DNA of 22,617 nt from Bacteroidota bacterium (GTDB lineage: Bacteria > Bacteroidota > Ignavibacteria > Ignavibacteriales > Melioribacteraceae). Location: assembly GCA_023447335.1 (NCBI GenBank), contig JAEXOD010000133.1:1-22617 (forward strand). Reading direction: 5' to 3'. Under the pieces are notes generated by a model. That model ran no database searches. It saw only the letters and a list, made by a program, of their open reading frames with translations, and was not told the origin of the DNA. Each line of letters begins with the position of its first letter. Position 1 is the first letter of the stretch. Positions 1-6,768 of this stretch are shown here, piece by piece. Both the position numbers and the translations under genes were made by a program.

Positions 1-192
1 ATCCAGATCAGGGGTATATCTTGTTACTTTAGCAAATAGCTCTTTACAAAACAATCTATCTGCAGGCGAATCAATGTCAGAAAGTAAAGCTTCGGTTAAA
101 AGTTCAATCCTATCCTTGTTCATTTCATTTGCATACAATAATTGTAACGTTTTCTCTCTAACAGATCTTCGGTTATTCTTTCTTGAACTCAT
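1..192 (-). CDS. nusB: Transcription antitermination protein NusB, N-terminal part (cut by window edge)
   Basis: An open frame runs from ATG at 192 down to base 1 without a stop, giving 64 residues. The start of the protein has a basic stretch followed by REKTLQLLYANEM (residues 12-24), which matches the first helix of NusB, where an arginine-rich N-terminus precedes an A-x-Q-x-L-Y-like motif. The later part (SPADRLFCKELF, residues 42-53) fits the second helices of the fold. In known bacteria NusB pairs with NusE (ribosomal protein S10) on boxA RNA and supports antitermination on rRNA operons. About half of a normal NusB (130-150 residues) is present; the rest lies beyond the left edge. A weak AGGA lies about 8 bases before the start. 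It is separated from the upstream leucine dehydrogenase gene by a hairpin terminator, so it should have its own promoter in 193-300, but I could not fix one with confidence. Confidence 0.8.
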   Translation of the reverse strand, partial: MSSRKNNRRSVREKTLQLLYANEMNKDRIELLTEALLSDIDSPADRLFCKELFAKVTRYTPDLD

Positions 193-296
193 CGGTTAAT
201 CCTATATAACGGGGTAAAACTTACTTGAATTTTTTTAAAATAGATTACAAAAATAGCTAAAATTTTATTAAAAATAAATATATATATTTTACCAAA

Positions 297-335
297 TAAA
301 AAAAGGTAATAAAGGTTAAACCTTTATTACCTTTA
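297..335 (-). terminator. Rho-independent terminator after leucine dehydrogenase
   Basis: Bases 302-316 and 320-334 are perfect inverted repeats (15 bp, A/T-rich with GG/CC pairs) around a 3-base loop. On the minus strand the hairpin is followed by seven T residues (complement of 298-304, partly inside the stem). It starts about 17 bases after the stop of the leucine dehydrogenase gene and so should end that operon before nusB. Confidence 0.8.
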
Positions 336-351
336 CATTTAATAAAAGCCG

Positions 352-1464
352 TTATTTTTTTACTAACTCCCCTAACCTACCGCTATATTGAGAAGTACCC
401 GAATATATTTGTCTAATACTGCCAATTTTTTCTAGTCTTTCCTCTGCAATTTTTTGAGATGCAACATTTGTAGGAATATTTGCCTCAATTGATTTAGCAA
501 ATATTTTTTTAACAATTTCATAAATTCCTTCAGCCTGCTTCATTGCTCTATCTTGTCTATACCCCTCTATTTCATTTGCAACATTTATCAAACCCCCGGC
601 GTTTATTACGTAATCGGGAGCATATAAAATTCCCTTTTCAAATAACATAAGTCCGTGTTTCTCTTCGTCTTCTAACTGATTATTTGCTCCGCCAGCAATT
701 ATTTCAGCTTTAATTCTGGGAATAGTTTCATCATTCAATATTCCTCCTAAAGCATTTGGGCTGAAAATATCGCAATTAATATCATATATTTCTTCAGGTT
801 TTACAACGTGTGCTTTTACAGTTTCTAGAACTCTTTTTATTTTTTCATCTAAAAGATCTGTTATAAATAATTCTGCCCCTTCGCTATATAAATGTTCGCA
901 TAAAAAACGAGCAACTTGACCGGCACCCTGAATAGCAATTTTTCTTCCGCGTAATGAATCACTTCCCCATTTTTCATGTGCACAAGCTTTCATACCTACA
1001 TAAACACTATATGAAGTAACGGGAGCAGGTTCACCGCTACCGCCTAAAGCTTTAGATATTCCGGTTACATATTTTGTTTCCATCCTCACAAATTCCATAT
1101 CCCTTACGGTAGTACCAACATCTTCTGCTGTAATAAACCTACCTGAAAGACCGTCAATAAACTTGCCGAATGTTCTAAACAAAAGCTCATTTTTCATGGC
1201 AGCAGAATCCCCGATTATAACAGCTTTTCCCCCTCCGAAATTCAAGCCTGCTACGGCACTTTTATATGTCATAGCACGGGATAATCTTAAAACGTCTTTT
1301 AAAGCAGCTTCGGTACTTGTGTAGTTCCACATTCTTGTACCGCCCAAAGCAGGACCTAACTTTGTATCATGGATTGCGATAATTGCTTTTAATCCAGATT
1401 CTTTGTTAGAACAAAAAACTACTTGTTCGTGATCGTGCATTTCAATATGTTCAAATATTTCCAT
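352..1464 (-). CDS. bcd: Leucine (branched-chain amino acid) dehydrogenase
   Basis: The 370-residue protein belongs to the Glu/Leu/Phe/Val dehydrogenase family and looks closest to leucine dehydrogenase, which reversibly deaminates leucine, valine and isoleucine to their 2-oxo acids with NAD+. The N-terminal substrate domain carries GGTRMW (41-46), the glycine-rich GLNFGGGK (73-80) and the two family lysines K68 and K80, at the same numbering as in the Bacillus enzymes. ITAEDVGT (111-118) holds the expected aspartate D115. The NAD-binding Rossmann domain starts with GAGQVA (180-185), and DYVINAGGLINVA closes the active site. The length is normal. The ATG at 1464 has GGGAG about 7 bases upstream and the N-terminus aligns with known family starts. 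It is the last gene of a likely tetR/ABC/DUF218/bcd unit: the gap from the DUF218 gene is 22 bases, and a hairpin terminator follows. The pathway role, branched-chain amino acid use or making branched fatty-acid primers, is inferred. Confidence 0.93.
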   Translation of the reverse strand: MEIFEHIEMHDHEQVVFCSNKESGLKAIIAIHDTKLGPALGGTRMWNYTSTEAALKDVLRLSRAMTYKSAVAGLNFGGGKAVIIGDSAAMKNELLFRTFGKFIDGLSGRFITAEDVGTTVRDMEFVRMETKYVTGISKALGGSGEPAPVTSYSVYVGMKACAHEKWGSDSLRGRKIAIQGAGQVARFLCEHLYSEGAELFITDLLDEKIKRVLETVKAHVVKPEEIYDINCDIFSPNALGGILNDETIPRIKAEIIAGGANNQLEDEEKHGLMLFEKGILYAPDYVINAGGLINVANEIEGYRQDRAMKQAEGIYEIVKKIFAKSIEANIPTNVASQKIAEERLEKIGSIRQIYSGTSQYSGRLGELVKK

Positions 1465-1486
1465 TCACTAACTCCCGTTTATTTTA

Positions 1487-2488
1487 TTAAATAGCAAACA
1501 ACCAAAACAATAATAATGCAACACTTTCTCTAACTCTGTAAAACAAAAGTTTTTTAAAAACATACTTTGTATTACTTGCAATACCGATTGCTTTTATATT
1601 AAAGAATTTACAAATTTCTAGAACTCTTTTCAAGTGGAATTGATCAGAAATTATAATTATTTTTTCATTTCCGATTAAATAAATATTATTTTTAATATAT
1701 TTCACTTGCTCTGCTGTTGTGGAGGTGCTCATTTCAATTTTAATATCTTCTTTTCGAACACCTAATTTTAGCAAATTAATATACGAAACTTCCGCTTCTG
1801 TTAATTCTCCCGGTGCATTTCCTCCGGTAACCAAAACCTTCTTAATCTTTTTGGTTTTATAAAGTTCTGCTGTCTTAAAAATCCGTCCGGCTAAAATTGG
1901 ACTTGGCTTATTTCCTTTCCATACAGCAGCCCCTAAAATTACACCTAAGTCATGCTCTTCATTATTCAACTTATGACTTGAAAAAGTAAGAGAATATAAA
2001 AATGAGATAATTAAAACCACACAAATAAATAAAGTAGAATATGCTAATGATCTAAGATAAATGTATATTCCGCTATAAAAATTCATTAAAAATACAACAA
2101 ATAATAAATATAACAAAAACCAAAAATTTGAAATAAATAGTATGGCAATACTAATTCTTTTAAGAGGATATCCCCATAAATATTTCCTTCCGACAAATAT
2201 TTCCGAATTAAGGCTAAATAACAATAATAAATAAGTAATAATTGCAAGAAATGCTATGATATATAATTGTTTTATATTTTTATAAATTAATGAATATTTC
2301 TTAATTAATAAAATTAATATAAAAATTACGGTTAATAGAAAATTAAAAACAAAAATAAGATTTCCAAAAGAAGTAATATTAAACTCAAAAATGGAAAAAT
2401 CATTTAAATAATATTTTAAAAACACAATTCCAAAATAATTCGCAAAAGTAATAATTATTAAATAAATAAATCCTAAATATTTTTTCAT
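1487..2488 (-). CDS. Membrane-anchored DUF218 (SanA/YdcF/ElyC-like) protein
   Basis: The 333-residue protein has an N-terminal half rich in hydrophobic stretches (roughly 5-25, 42-62, 74-92, 112-135 and 148-168), suggesting about five membrane passes. A soluble DUF218 domain follows from about 180. The domain hallmarks are visible: LGVILGAAVWKG (181-192), the KKVLVTGGN strand-turn (216-224), the EA-E helix (231-233), the STSTTAEQ segment (254-261), IIIISDQFHLKRV (277-289) and a terminal R-E-x-x-A motif (320-325). E. coli SanA, YdcF and ElyC share this domain and are linked to cell-envelope integrity; the chemistry is not settled. The gene starts with ATG, one base after the stop of the ABC ATPase gene, so the two are probably translated from one message. 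The family assignment is firm; the substrate is unknown. Confidence 0.8.
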   Translation of the reverse strand: MKKYLGFIYLIIITFANYFGIVFLKYYLNDFSIFEFNITSFGNLIFVFNFLLTVIFILILLIKKYSLIYKNIKQLYIIAFLAIITYLLLLFSLNSEIFVGRKYLWGYPLKRISIAILFISNFWFLLYLLFVVFLMNFYSGIYIYLRSLAYSTLFICVVLIISFLYSLTFSSHKLNNEEHDLGVILGAAVWKGNKPSPILAGRIFKTAELYKTKKIKKVLVTGGNAPGELTEAEVSYINLLKLGVRKEDIKIEMSTSTTAEQVKYIKNNIYLIGNEKIIIISDQFHLKRVLEICKFFNIKAIGIASNTKYVFKKLLFYRVRESVALLLFWLFAI

Positions 2489-2489
2489 C

Positions 2490-3287
2490 TTAGTATGGCA
2501 TTAAGTTTATTGTATTGTTCTCGCTATTTAATAATACGTTTACATCTTCACTTAACTCAAAACAATTAATTATCATCTGTTTAGTCAAAATTTTTTCAGG
2601 TTTTCCATAAGATAATACTTCCCCTCTCTTTAAAATAAGGATGTTGTCTGAATAGAAATTTGCTAAATTTAAATGATGTGTTATAATCGCAATACTAATA
2701 TTATCTTTTTCCCTTAAAGATGCTAAAAGTTTAAATAGCGAAATTTCATTTTTAATATCTAAGTGAGAATTTGGTTCGTCTAAAAGAATGATTTTTGCAT
2801 TTTGAACAAGTGCTCTTGCAATGTAAGCCCTTTGCGCCTCGCCTCCGCTAATTTCATTTATGCTTTTATTGCGGTAATTATAAATACCGACTTTCTCAAG
2901 AATATCATTAACTAACTCAATATCTTCTTTGTTTTCATATCCAAAGACACCTAAGTGAGGATTTCTGCCCATCATAACAATTTCAAATACAGTATAAGGA
3001 TACACAGAATAATATAATTGAGGAACATAAGCAATAAGTTTTGCGATTTCGTTTCGTTTATAGTTTTTTAAATCATTATTATAAAGTTTTATCGTTCCTG
3101 AACACGGTTTAATCAAACCTGCCGCAATTTTTATCAGAGTTGATTTGCCGCTTCCATTTGCGCCTAATATTGAAATAAATTCGTTATTTCCAATATCAAG
3201 GCTTATGTTATTAAGCGAAAAATCATTTTTTTTCCCATAATTAAAATTAATGTTTTTAATACTAATAATGTTCACAAAATCCCTCAA
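2490..3287 (-). CDS. ABC transporter ATP-binding protein, FecE/BtuD (iron-siderophore/cobalamin) type
   Basis: A complete 265-residue ABC ATPase. Visible motifs in order are Walker A GANGSGKST (42-50), the Q-loop glutamine Q90 in YVPQ, a FEIVMMGRNPHLG segment (101-113) typical of ATPases that pair with FecCD-type permeases, the signature SGGEAQ (147-152), Walker B IILLDEP (166-172), the D-loop SHLD, and the switch histidine in ITHH (202-205). By family, such proteins power import of iron-siderophores, haem or cobalamin. No FecCD permease or periplasmic binding protein gene is next to it here, so it either serves a transporter encoded elsewhere or its partners lie apart. The start is ATG, 4 bases after the TetR gene stop. 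TetR, this ATPase, the DUF218 protein and leucine dehydrogenase run in one direction with small gaps. Confidence 0.88.
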   Translation of the reverse strand: MRDFVNIISIKNINFNYGKKNDFSLNNISLDIGNNEFISILGANGSGKSTLIKIAAGLIKPCSGTIKLYNNDLKNYKRNEIAKLIAYVPQLYYSVYPYTVFEIVMMGRNPHLGVFGYENKEDIELVNDILEKVGIYNYRNKSINEISGGEAQRAYIARALVQNAKIILLDEPNSHLDIKNEISLFKLLASLREKDNISIAIITHHLNLANFYSDNILILKRGEVLSYGKPEKILTKQMIINCFELSEDVNVLLNSENNTINLMPY

Positions 3288-3291
3288 ATAA

Positions 3292-3921
3292 TCATTTAGC
3301 AGCTATTCCATCGAATAGAATTCTAACTAAGTATTTTACTTCATTATTTATATCAATAACTTCAGGATTTTTAATTGTCAAAAGTGAAATAACATACGGG
3401 AAAATGAAAGATGGGTAGAATAAGACCAATGTATCCGGATCAATATTTATAATTTCATTATTCTCAATTCCTAACAAAATTCTTTTTTTATAAACGGCAA
3501 ATATTTCTTCATCATGCTTTAGGCATATATCGCTACATTTTTTGCTACCAAATTTAAATTTATTAGTTCTAACATTAACTAATAAATGAAATTTTTCTAC
3601 ATTATAAATACAAAATTCAAGTATATCGCAAGTAATTCTTTCTACTAATTCTCTAAAAGTTTTTGATTCAGAATCTGCCTTATATAACATTTGAAGATGA
3701 GAGAGAAAAATATCTTCAATTATATAGTCATAAATCTCTTCTTTACTGTTAAAATAATTATAAATCGTCCCTTTACCGAACTCTGATTTAGAAGCTATTT
3801 CGTCAAGAGTAGTAGAATCGTAGCCGTTATTTGCAAACAGAATAGTTGCAGCATCTGCTATTTCGGCTTTACGCAAAAGCTTTTCTCTTTCTTTCCTGTT
3901 CGGTTCTTTTTTAAGTTCCAT
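3292..3921 (-). CDS. TetR/AcrR family transcriptional regulator
   Basis: The 209-residue protein opens with a highly charged lysine/arginine/glutamate tail and then a TetR-type N-terminal domain: helix 1 AATILFANNGYDSTTLDEIA (24-43), turn and recognition helix FGKGTIYNYFNSKEEIYDYI (48-67). G-x-x-x-T-x-x-x-I-A and the T-I-Y-x-Y-F-x-x-K pattern are diagnostic. The rest is a variable, all-helical ligand and dimer domain with no recognisable ligand class. It is the first gene of a four-gene unit and sits 4 bases before the ABC ATPase gene, so the simplest reading is that it controls its own operon in response to a small molecule. I found no clear palindromic operator in the 90 bases upstream. No Shine-Dalgarno sequence is visible before the ATG. 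Confidence 0.88.
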   Translation of the reverse strand: MELKKEPNRKEREKLLRKAEIADAATILFANNGYDSTTLDEIASKSEFGKGTIYNYFNSKEEIYDYIIEDIFLSHLQMLYKADSESKTFRELVERITCDILEFCIYNVEKFHLLVNVRTNKFKFGSKKCSDICLKHDEEIFAVYKKRILLGIENNEIINIDPDTLVLFYPSFIFPYVISLLTIKNPEVIDINNEVKYLVRILFDGIAAK

Positions 3922-3953
3922 AATTAGACAAAATTTGATAAATAATAAAAATA

Positions 3954-3982
3954 AACATAAGTTAAAACTAAGAGAAATTCAA
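3954..3982 (-). promoter_or_regulatory. Candidate sigma70-like promoter for the tetR operon
   Basis: On the minus strand TTGAAT (3977-3982) and TATGTT (3954-3959) are separated by exactly 17 bases. Each box matches the sigma70 consensus at four of six positions. Transcription would start near 3947, leaving a leader of about 26 bases. The site lies just downstream of the tonB terminator, where a new promoter is expected. Confidence 0.45.
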
Positions 3983-4005
3983 GAGGTTAAGGAAATTTGA
4001 GAAAG

Positions 4006-4036
4006 GATAAAAAAAAGAGTGCCGAAGCACTCTTTT
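4006..4036 (-). terminator. Rho-independent terminator of tonB with C(UUCG)G tetraloop
   Basis: Bases 4013-4022 and 4027-4036 are a perfect 10-bp inverted repeat. Read on the minus strand the RNA forms AAAAGAGUGC-UUCG-GCACUCUUUU and runs into further U residues, for eight in all. The loop is the extra-stable UUCG closed by a C-G pair. It begins about 6 bases after the tonB stop codon. On the plus strand the T run is short and no plus-strand gene precedes it. Confidence 0.9.
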
Positions 4037-4041
4037 AAACT

Positions 4042-4704
4042 TTAATTCAGTTTGAATAGAATCGGTATTGCAACTTGAACTTTAACCGATTTACCACGTT
4101 GTTTACCGGGTTTAAATTTTGTTTGCTTAACAGCATCCATTGCTGCTTCATCACAACCTGCACCAATACCTTTTATTAATTCAACTTTAGCAACATCACC
4201 GTTTTCATTAACAAAAGCTTTAACAAATACACGACCTTGTACACCTGCACGCTTAGCAATTTCAGGATAAACGATTCTACTCTGAATACCCTGAATACCA
4301 CCGATTGGTTCCGGCTGTTCTTCAACGGCAACAAAGAAAACTGCTTCTTCTTCAACTTCTTGCTTTTTTTCTTCCTGCGGTGGAGGAGGAGGAGCTGAAA
4401 CAACTTCATTTACATCAAGTATGTTTTCATCAATTTCAATATCTTCCAAATTTTGATCAGATGGTGCTTCGATCGGAATTAAAGGTTTTGGAGGAGGAGG
4501 AGGAGTATTTTCTTGTTTAGTATGTTCTACTTCCTCTACTTTAACTAATTCCTGTGAAGCTTCTTTTTTAATTTCTTCTTTTTTCATATCAGGATAGTAT
4601 TTAAATGCAACTATCACAATTGCTAAAGAAATTATTAAAGCGACTTCAAAATACCTCTGATACTTTCTTTTTAAGTCCACTTTGGGATTTTTTGGTAATG
4701 CCAT
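4042..4704 (-). CDS. tonB: TonB energy transducer
   Basis: The 220-residue protein has the classic TonB plan: a short basic cytoplasmic start (1-18), one hydrophobic segment (about 19-36), a long charged and proline-rich periplasmic spacer with two runs of five prolines (68-72 and 105-109) and KPLIPIEAP between them, and a C-terminal TonB domain (about 138-218) with YPEIAKRAGVQGRVFVKAFV, a KFKPGK motif (196-201) and a closing PILF. TonB passes the energy of the inner-membrane proton gradient, taken up by ExbB/ExbD, to outer-membrane receptors. No exbB or exbD lies next to it in the window. The ATG at 4704 has GGAG 7 bases upstream. The gene has its own promoter and terminator, so it appears to be transcribed alone. 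The antisense open frames over it come from its proline codons. Confidence 0.93.
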   Translation of the reverse strand: MALPKNPKVDLKRKYQRYFEVALIISLAIVIVAFKYYPDMKKEEIKKEASQELVKVEEVEHTKQENTPPPPPKPLIPIEAPSDQNLEDIEIDENILDVNEVVSAPPPPPQEEKKQEVEEEAVFFVAVEEQPEPIGGIQGIQSRIVYPEIAKRAGVQGRVFVKAFVNENGDVAKVELIKGIGAGCDEAAMDAVKQTKFKPGKQRGKSVKVQVAIPILFKLN

Positions 4705-4738
4705 TTTTTTCTCCGAAAAAATCGTATTTATTTACTTA

Positions 4739-4767
4739 AAATTAAAAAAACATCCGTTAATTGTCAA
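4739..4767 (-). promoter_or_regulatory. Sigma70-like promoter for tonB
   Basis: On the minus strand a perfect TTGACA (4762-4767) and TAATTT (4739-4744) are separated by 17 bases. Transcription would begin near 4732, about 28 bases before the tonB ATG, which is preceded by GGAG at 4711-4714. The site lies in the only gap of the neighbourhood, between vanZ and tonB. Confidence 0.6.
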
Positions 4768-4795
4768 TCTATTATTTAATCTTTTTATACTTTTT

Positions 4796-5218
4796 TTAGC
4801 TTTTTGTTCCAATTTTTTCAAATTTTAGCTTACTAAATTTTAAGAACAAAAAAAACAGATATATTCCTGATAAACTACCCAATATATTTAAACTTAGATC
4901 GTAAATATCTCCAGATCTGCCTGGTACAAAAGTTTGTATAATTTCTGTAATTCCACCATATATTACTGCAATTAAACCAACGGTAAAAAAAATTGTTTTT
5001 ATTTTTATATTCTCTTTTTTTCGAAAATGACAACTTGCAGAAAATAAAAAAGTAAAAACCAAAAAAGCAAAATAGTGCTTTATTTTATCGCTTACTTCAA
5101 AAACCTCAGGTAATCTTTGTGAAGGCATAACTAATAAAATAGTTAAAATTAGAAAATATAATATAAATGGTATATGCACCAAATAAAAACTATTCCTTTT
5201 CATAAGACTGTAAATCAA
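4796..5218 (-). CDS. VanZ-like family membrane protein
   Basis: A small membrane protein (140 residues from the TTG at 5218) with four hydrophobic stretches (about 12-31, 48-63, 74-89, 108-126). The VanZ-like pattern is present: SDKIKHYFAF (43-52), then GGITEIIQTFVPGRSGDIYD (88-107) and the NILGSLSG end helix (111-118). VanZ gives low-level teicoplanin resistance in enterococci; the role of most relatives is unknown. The TTG start overlaps the TGA stop of the upstream nnr gene by four bases (TTGA) and has GAGG about 6 bases upstream, which argues for coupled translation. An ATG five codons further in (5203) is an alternative start but has no Shine-Dalgarno sequence. It ends the ten-gene asnS-nuo cluster; I see no terminator hairpin after it. 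Confidence 0.8.
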   Translation of the reverse strand: MIYSLMKRNSFYLVHIPFILYFLILTILLVMPSQRLPEVFEVSDKIKHYFAFLVFTFLFSASCHFRKKENIKIKTIFFTVGLIAVIYGGITEIIQTFVPGRSGDIYDLSLNILGSLSGIYLFFLFLKFSKLKFEKIGTKS

Positions 5219-6765
5219 ACCGATCCTCTTAAAAACTTTATTGTTCTAGGAATATTCTCTGCAACTTCAGTAGCTGTATAGCCATATTCCGTTTTTTCTT
5301 TTTCTAAAATATCCGCACTTAAACTATGTAAATAAACCGCACTAATTAAACTTCGCTCTATATCATCCGATTGTGCTATAAAAGAAGCTATTATTCCTGT
5401 TAAGACATCTCCCATACCAAATTTCGCCATTCCGTTATTTCCTGAGGAATTTATAAAAGCTTCTCCGTTAGGTAAAAAAACTATTGTAGGTGCTCCTTTT
5501 AAAACTAAATATGAATTTGTTTTTTTTACAAATTCTCTACCGAAATATAATAAATTTCTTTGTAACTCTATAGTTGAAATATTAGTTAATATAGAAAATT
5601 CTCCGAGATGTGGAGTAAATACGCAATTTTCTAGATTAAGCTTATCTAATCCAAACTTTACTAAACAAAAAATCCCGTCAGCATCAACTACAATCCGTTT
5701 ATCATGGTATTCATTTAATAATTTACCACAAGCTTCTATAGTTTCACTGTTTCTGTCTAAACCACAACCCAAAGCAATAACATCAGTCTTCCCGATTTCT
5801 GAATGCAAAAGCGAAACTGCTTCAACATCAAAAAAATCATCGTTCTCAAACAACTTTATAGTTGTTTCATATAATTTCGGAAATATTATACTCATCAGAT
5901 TTTTAGGAATAGCAATTGATGTAGCTCCTGCTCCGCTTAATAGAGCTGAATTGGAGCATAAAACGCCTGCTCCCGGATATTTCATACTACTACCTATTAC
6001 TAATACTCTACCGGAAGAATACTTGTTTGCATCAATATTTCTTTTTGGTAAATATTCAAGTACATCTTCTGGTTCAATTAGATAAGTATCGGTATTTAAC
6101 ATATCAAAATAAGATTTATCTAATCCGATATCTTCTTTAATAATTTTGCCACAATTTATTGCACCCTTCCCATAAAACAAGCCGGACTTATAATCACCAA
6201 GTGTAATTGTTAAATCTGCTTTAAATATAGGATCACCAAAACCATTGTCTACATCTAATCCGGTCGGAATATCAATAGCTACTTTATAAGCCTTTATTTG
6301 ATTGAGACTCTGAACAATACTACTCAAAGGCTCATTTAAAATACCCCTAAAACCTGTTCCCAATATAGCATCAATAATGATATCACAATCATTTAGGTAC
6401 TTTATATCCTTTATATCGTTATAAAAGCGAATATTTAAGTTAGAATTATTCTTAGAAAGTTGATATAAGATTTTAAAATTAATTAAAGCATCCCCATCAA
6501 TCTCATTTTCAGAAGTCAGGATAATTACTTTTACAATATACCCGTTATTAATAAAATGCCTTGCAATTGCATAACCGTCACCACCGTTATTTCCCTTACC
6601 ACAGACTATTCCAATAATCCCGTCTTCAAGATAGTGTTCCTCATTAATTGCATTAAAACAATTAAGAGCGGCATTTTCCATTAATAAAATTCCGGGAATT
6701 AAGAGTTGATTTATCGCAAAATTATCAGCTTCTTTTATAAATTTTTTATCAAAAAGGGGTATCAT
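5215..6765 (-). CDS. nnr: Bifunctional NAD(P)H-hydrate epimerase / ADP-dependent NAD(P)H-hydrate dehydratase
   Basis: The 516-residue protein fuses both halves of the NAD(P)HX repair pathway. The epimerase (YjeF_N) half, about 1-220, has CGKGNNGGDGYAIARHF (55-71), IIDAILGTGFRG (130-141) and AIDIPTGLDVDNG (163-175). The dehydratase (YjeF_C, ribokinase-like) half, from about 240, has GRVLVIGSS (252-260), the PGAGVLCSNSALLSGAG nucleotide segment (264-280), TPHLGEF (384-390), a LVLKGAP strand (420-426) and the catalytic region GMAKFGMGDVLTGI (445-458) with D453. Together these restore NADH and NADPH from their hydrated, inactive forms. NNGMAKFG replaces the commoner G-x-x-x-M-A-x-G-G here, but the M-x-x-x-G-M/T-G-D core is kept. 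The gene follows nuoN after 3 bases and overlaps vanZ by 4, so it is part of the nuo transcript. Start: ATG at 6765. Confidence 0.92.
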   Translation of the reverse strand: MIPLFDKKFIKEADNFAINQLLIPGILLMENAALNCFNAINEEHYLEDGIIGIVCGKGNNGGDGYAIARHFINNGYIVKVIILTSENEIDGDALINFKILYQLSKNNSNLNIRFYNDIKDIKYLNDCDIIIDAILGTGFRGILNEPLSSIVQSLNQIKAYKVAIDIPTGLDVDNGFGDPIFKADLTITLGDYKSGLFYGKGAINCGKIIKEDIGLDKSYFDMLNTDTYLIEPEDVLEYLPKRNIDANKYSSGRVLVIGSSMKYPGAGVLCSNSALLSGAGATSIAIPKNLMSIIFPKLYETTIKLFENDDFFDVEAVSLLHSEIGKTDVIALGCGLDRNSETIEACGKLLNEYHDKRIVVDADGIFCLVKFGLDKLNLENCVFTPHLGEFSILTNISTIELQRNLLYFGREFVKKTNSYLVLKGAPTIVFLPNGEAFINSSGNNGMAKFGMGDVLTGIIASFIAQSDDIERSLISAVYLHSLSADILEKEKTEYGYTATEVAENIPRTIKFLRGSV

Positions 6766-6768
6766 TTA

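Noticed and set aside
248..255. TATTTTTG, a match to the Bacteroidetes -7 promoter element, upstream of nusB
   Set aside because: The stretch is so AT-rich that one match is expected by chance, no -33 element accompanies it, and other promoters here look sigma70-like.
3922..4012. Search for a palindromic TetR operator upstream of tetR
   Set aside because: Only imperfect A/T-rich symmetry was found, no better than expected from composition.
4176..4520. Short open frames on both strands inside tonB (71 and 77 codons)
   Set aside because: They lie in other frames over a clear TonB gene and consist mostly of repeats created by its proline and glutamate codons; no family features.
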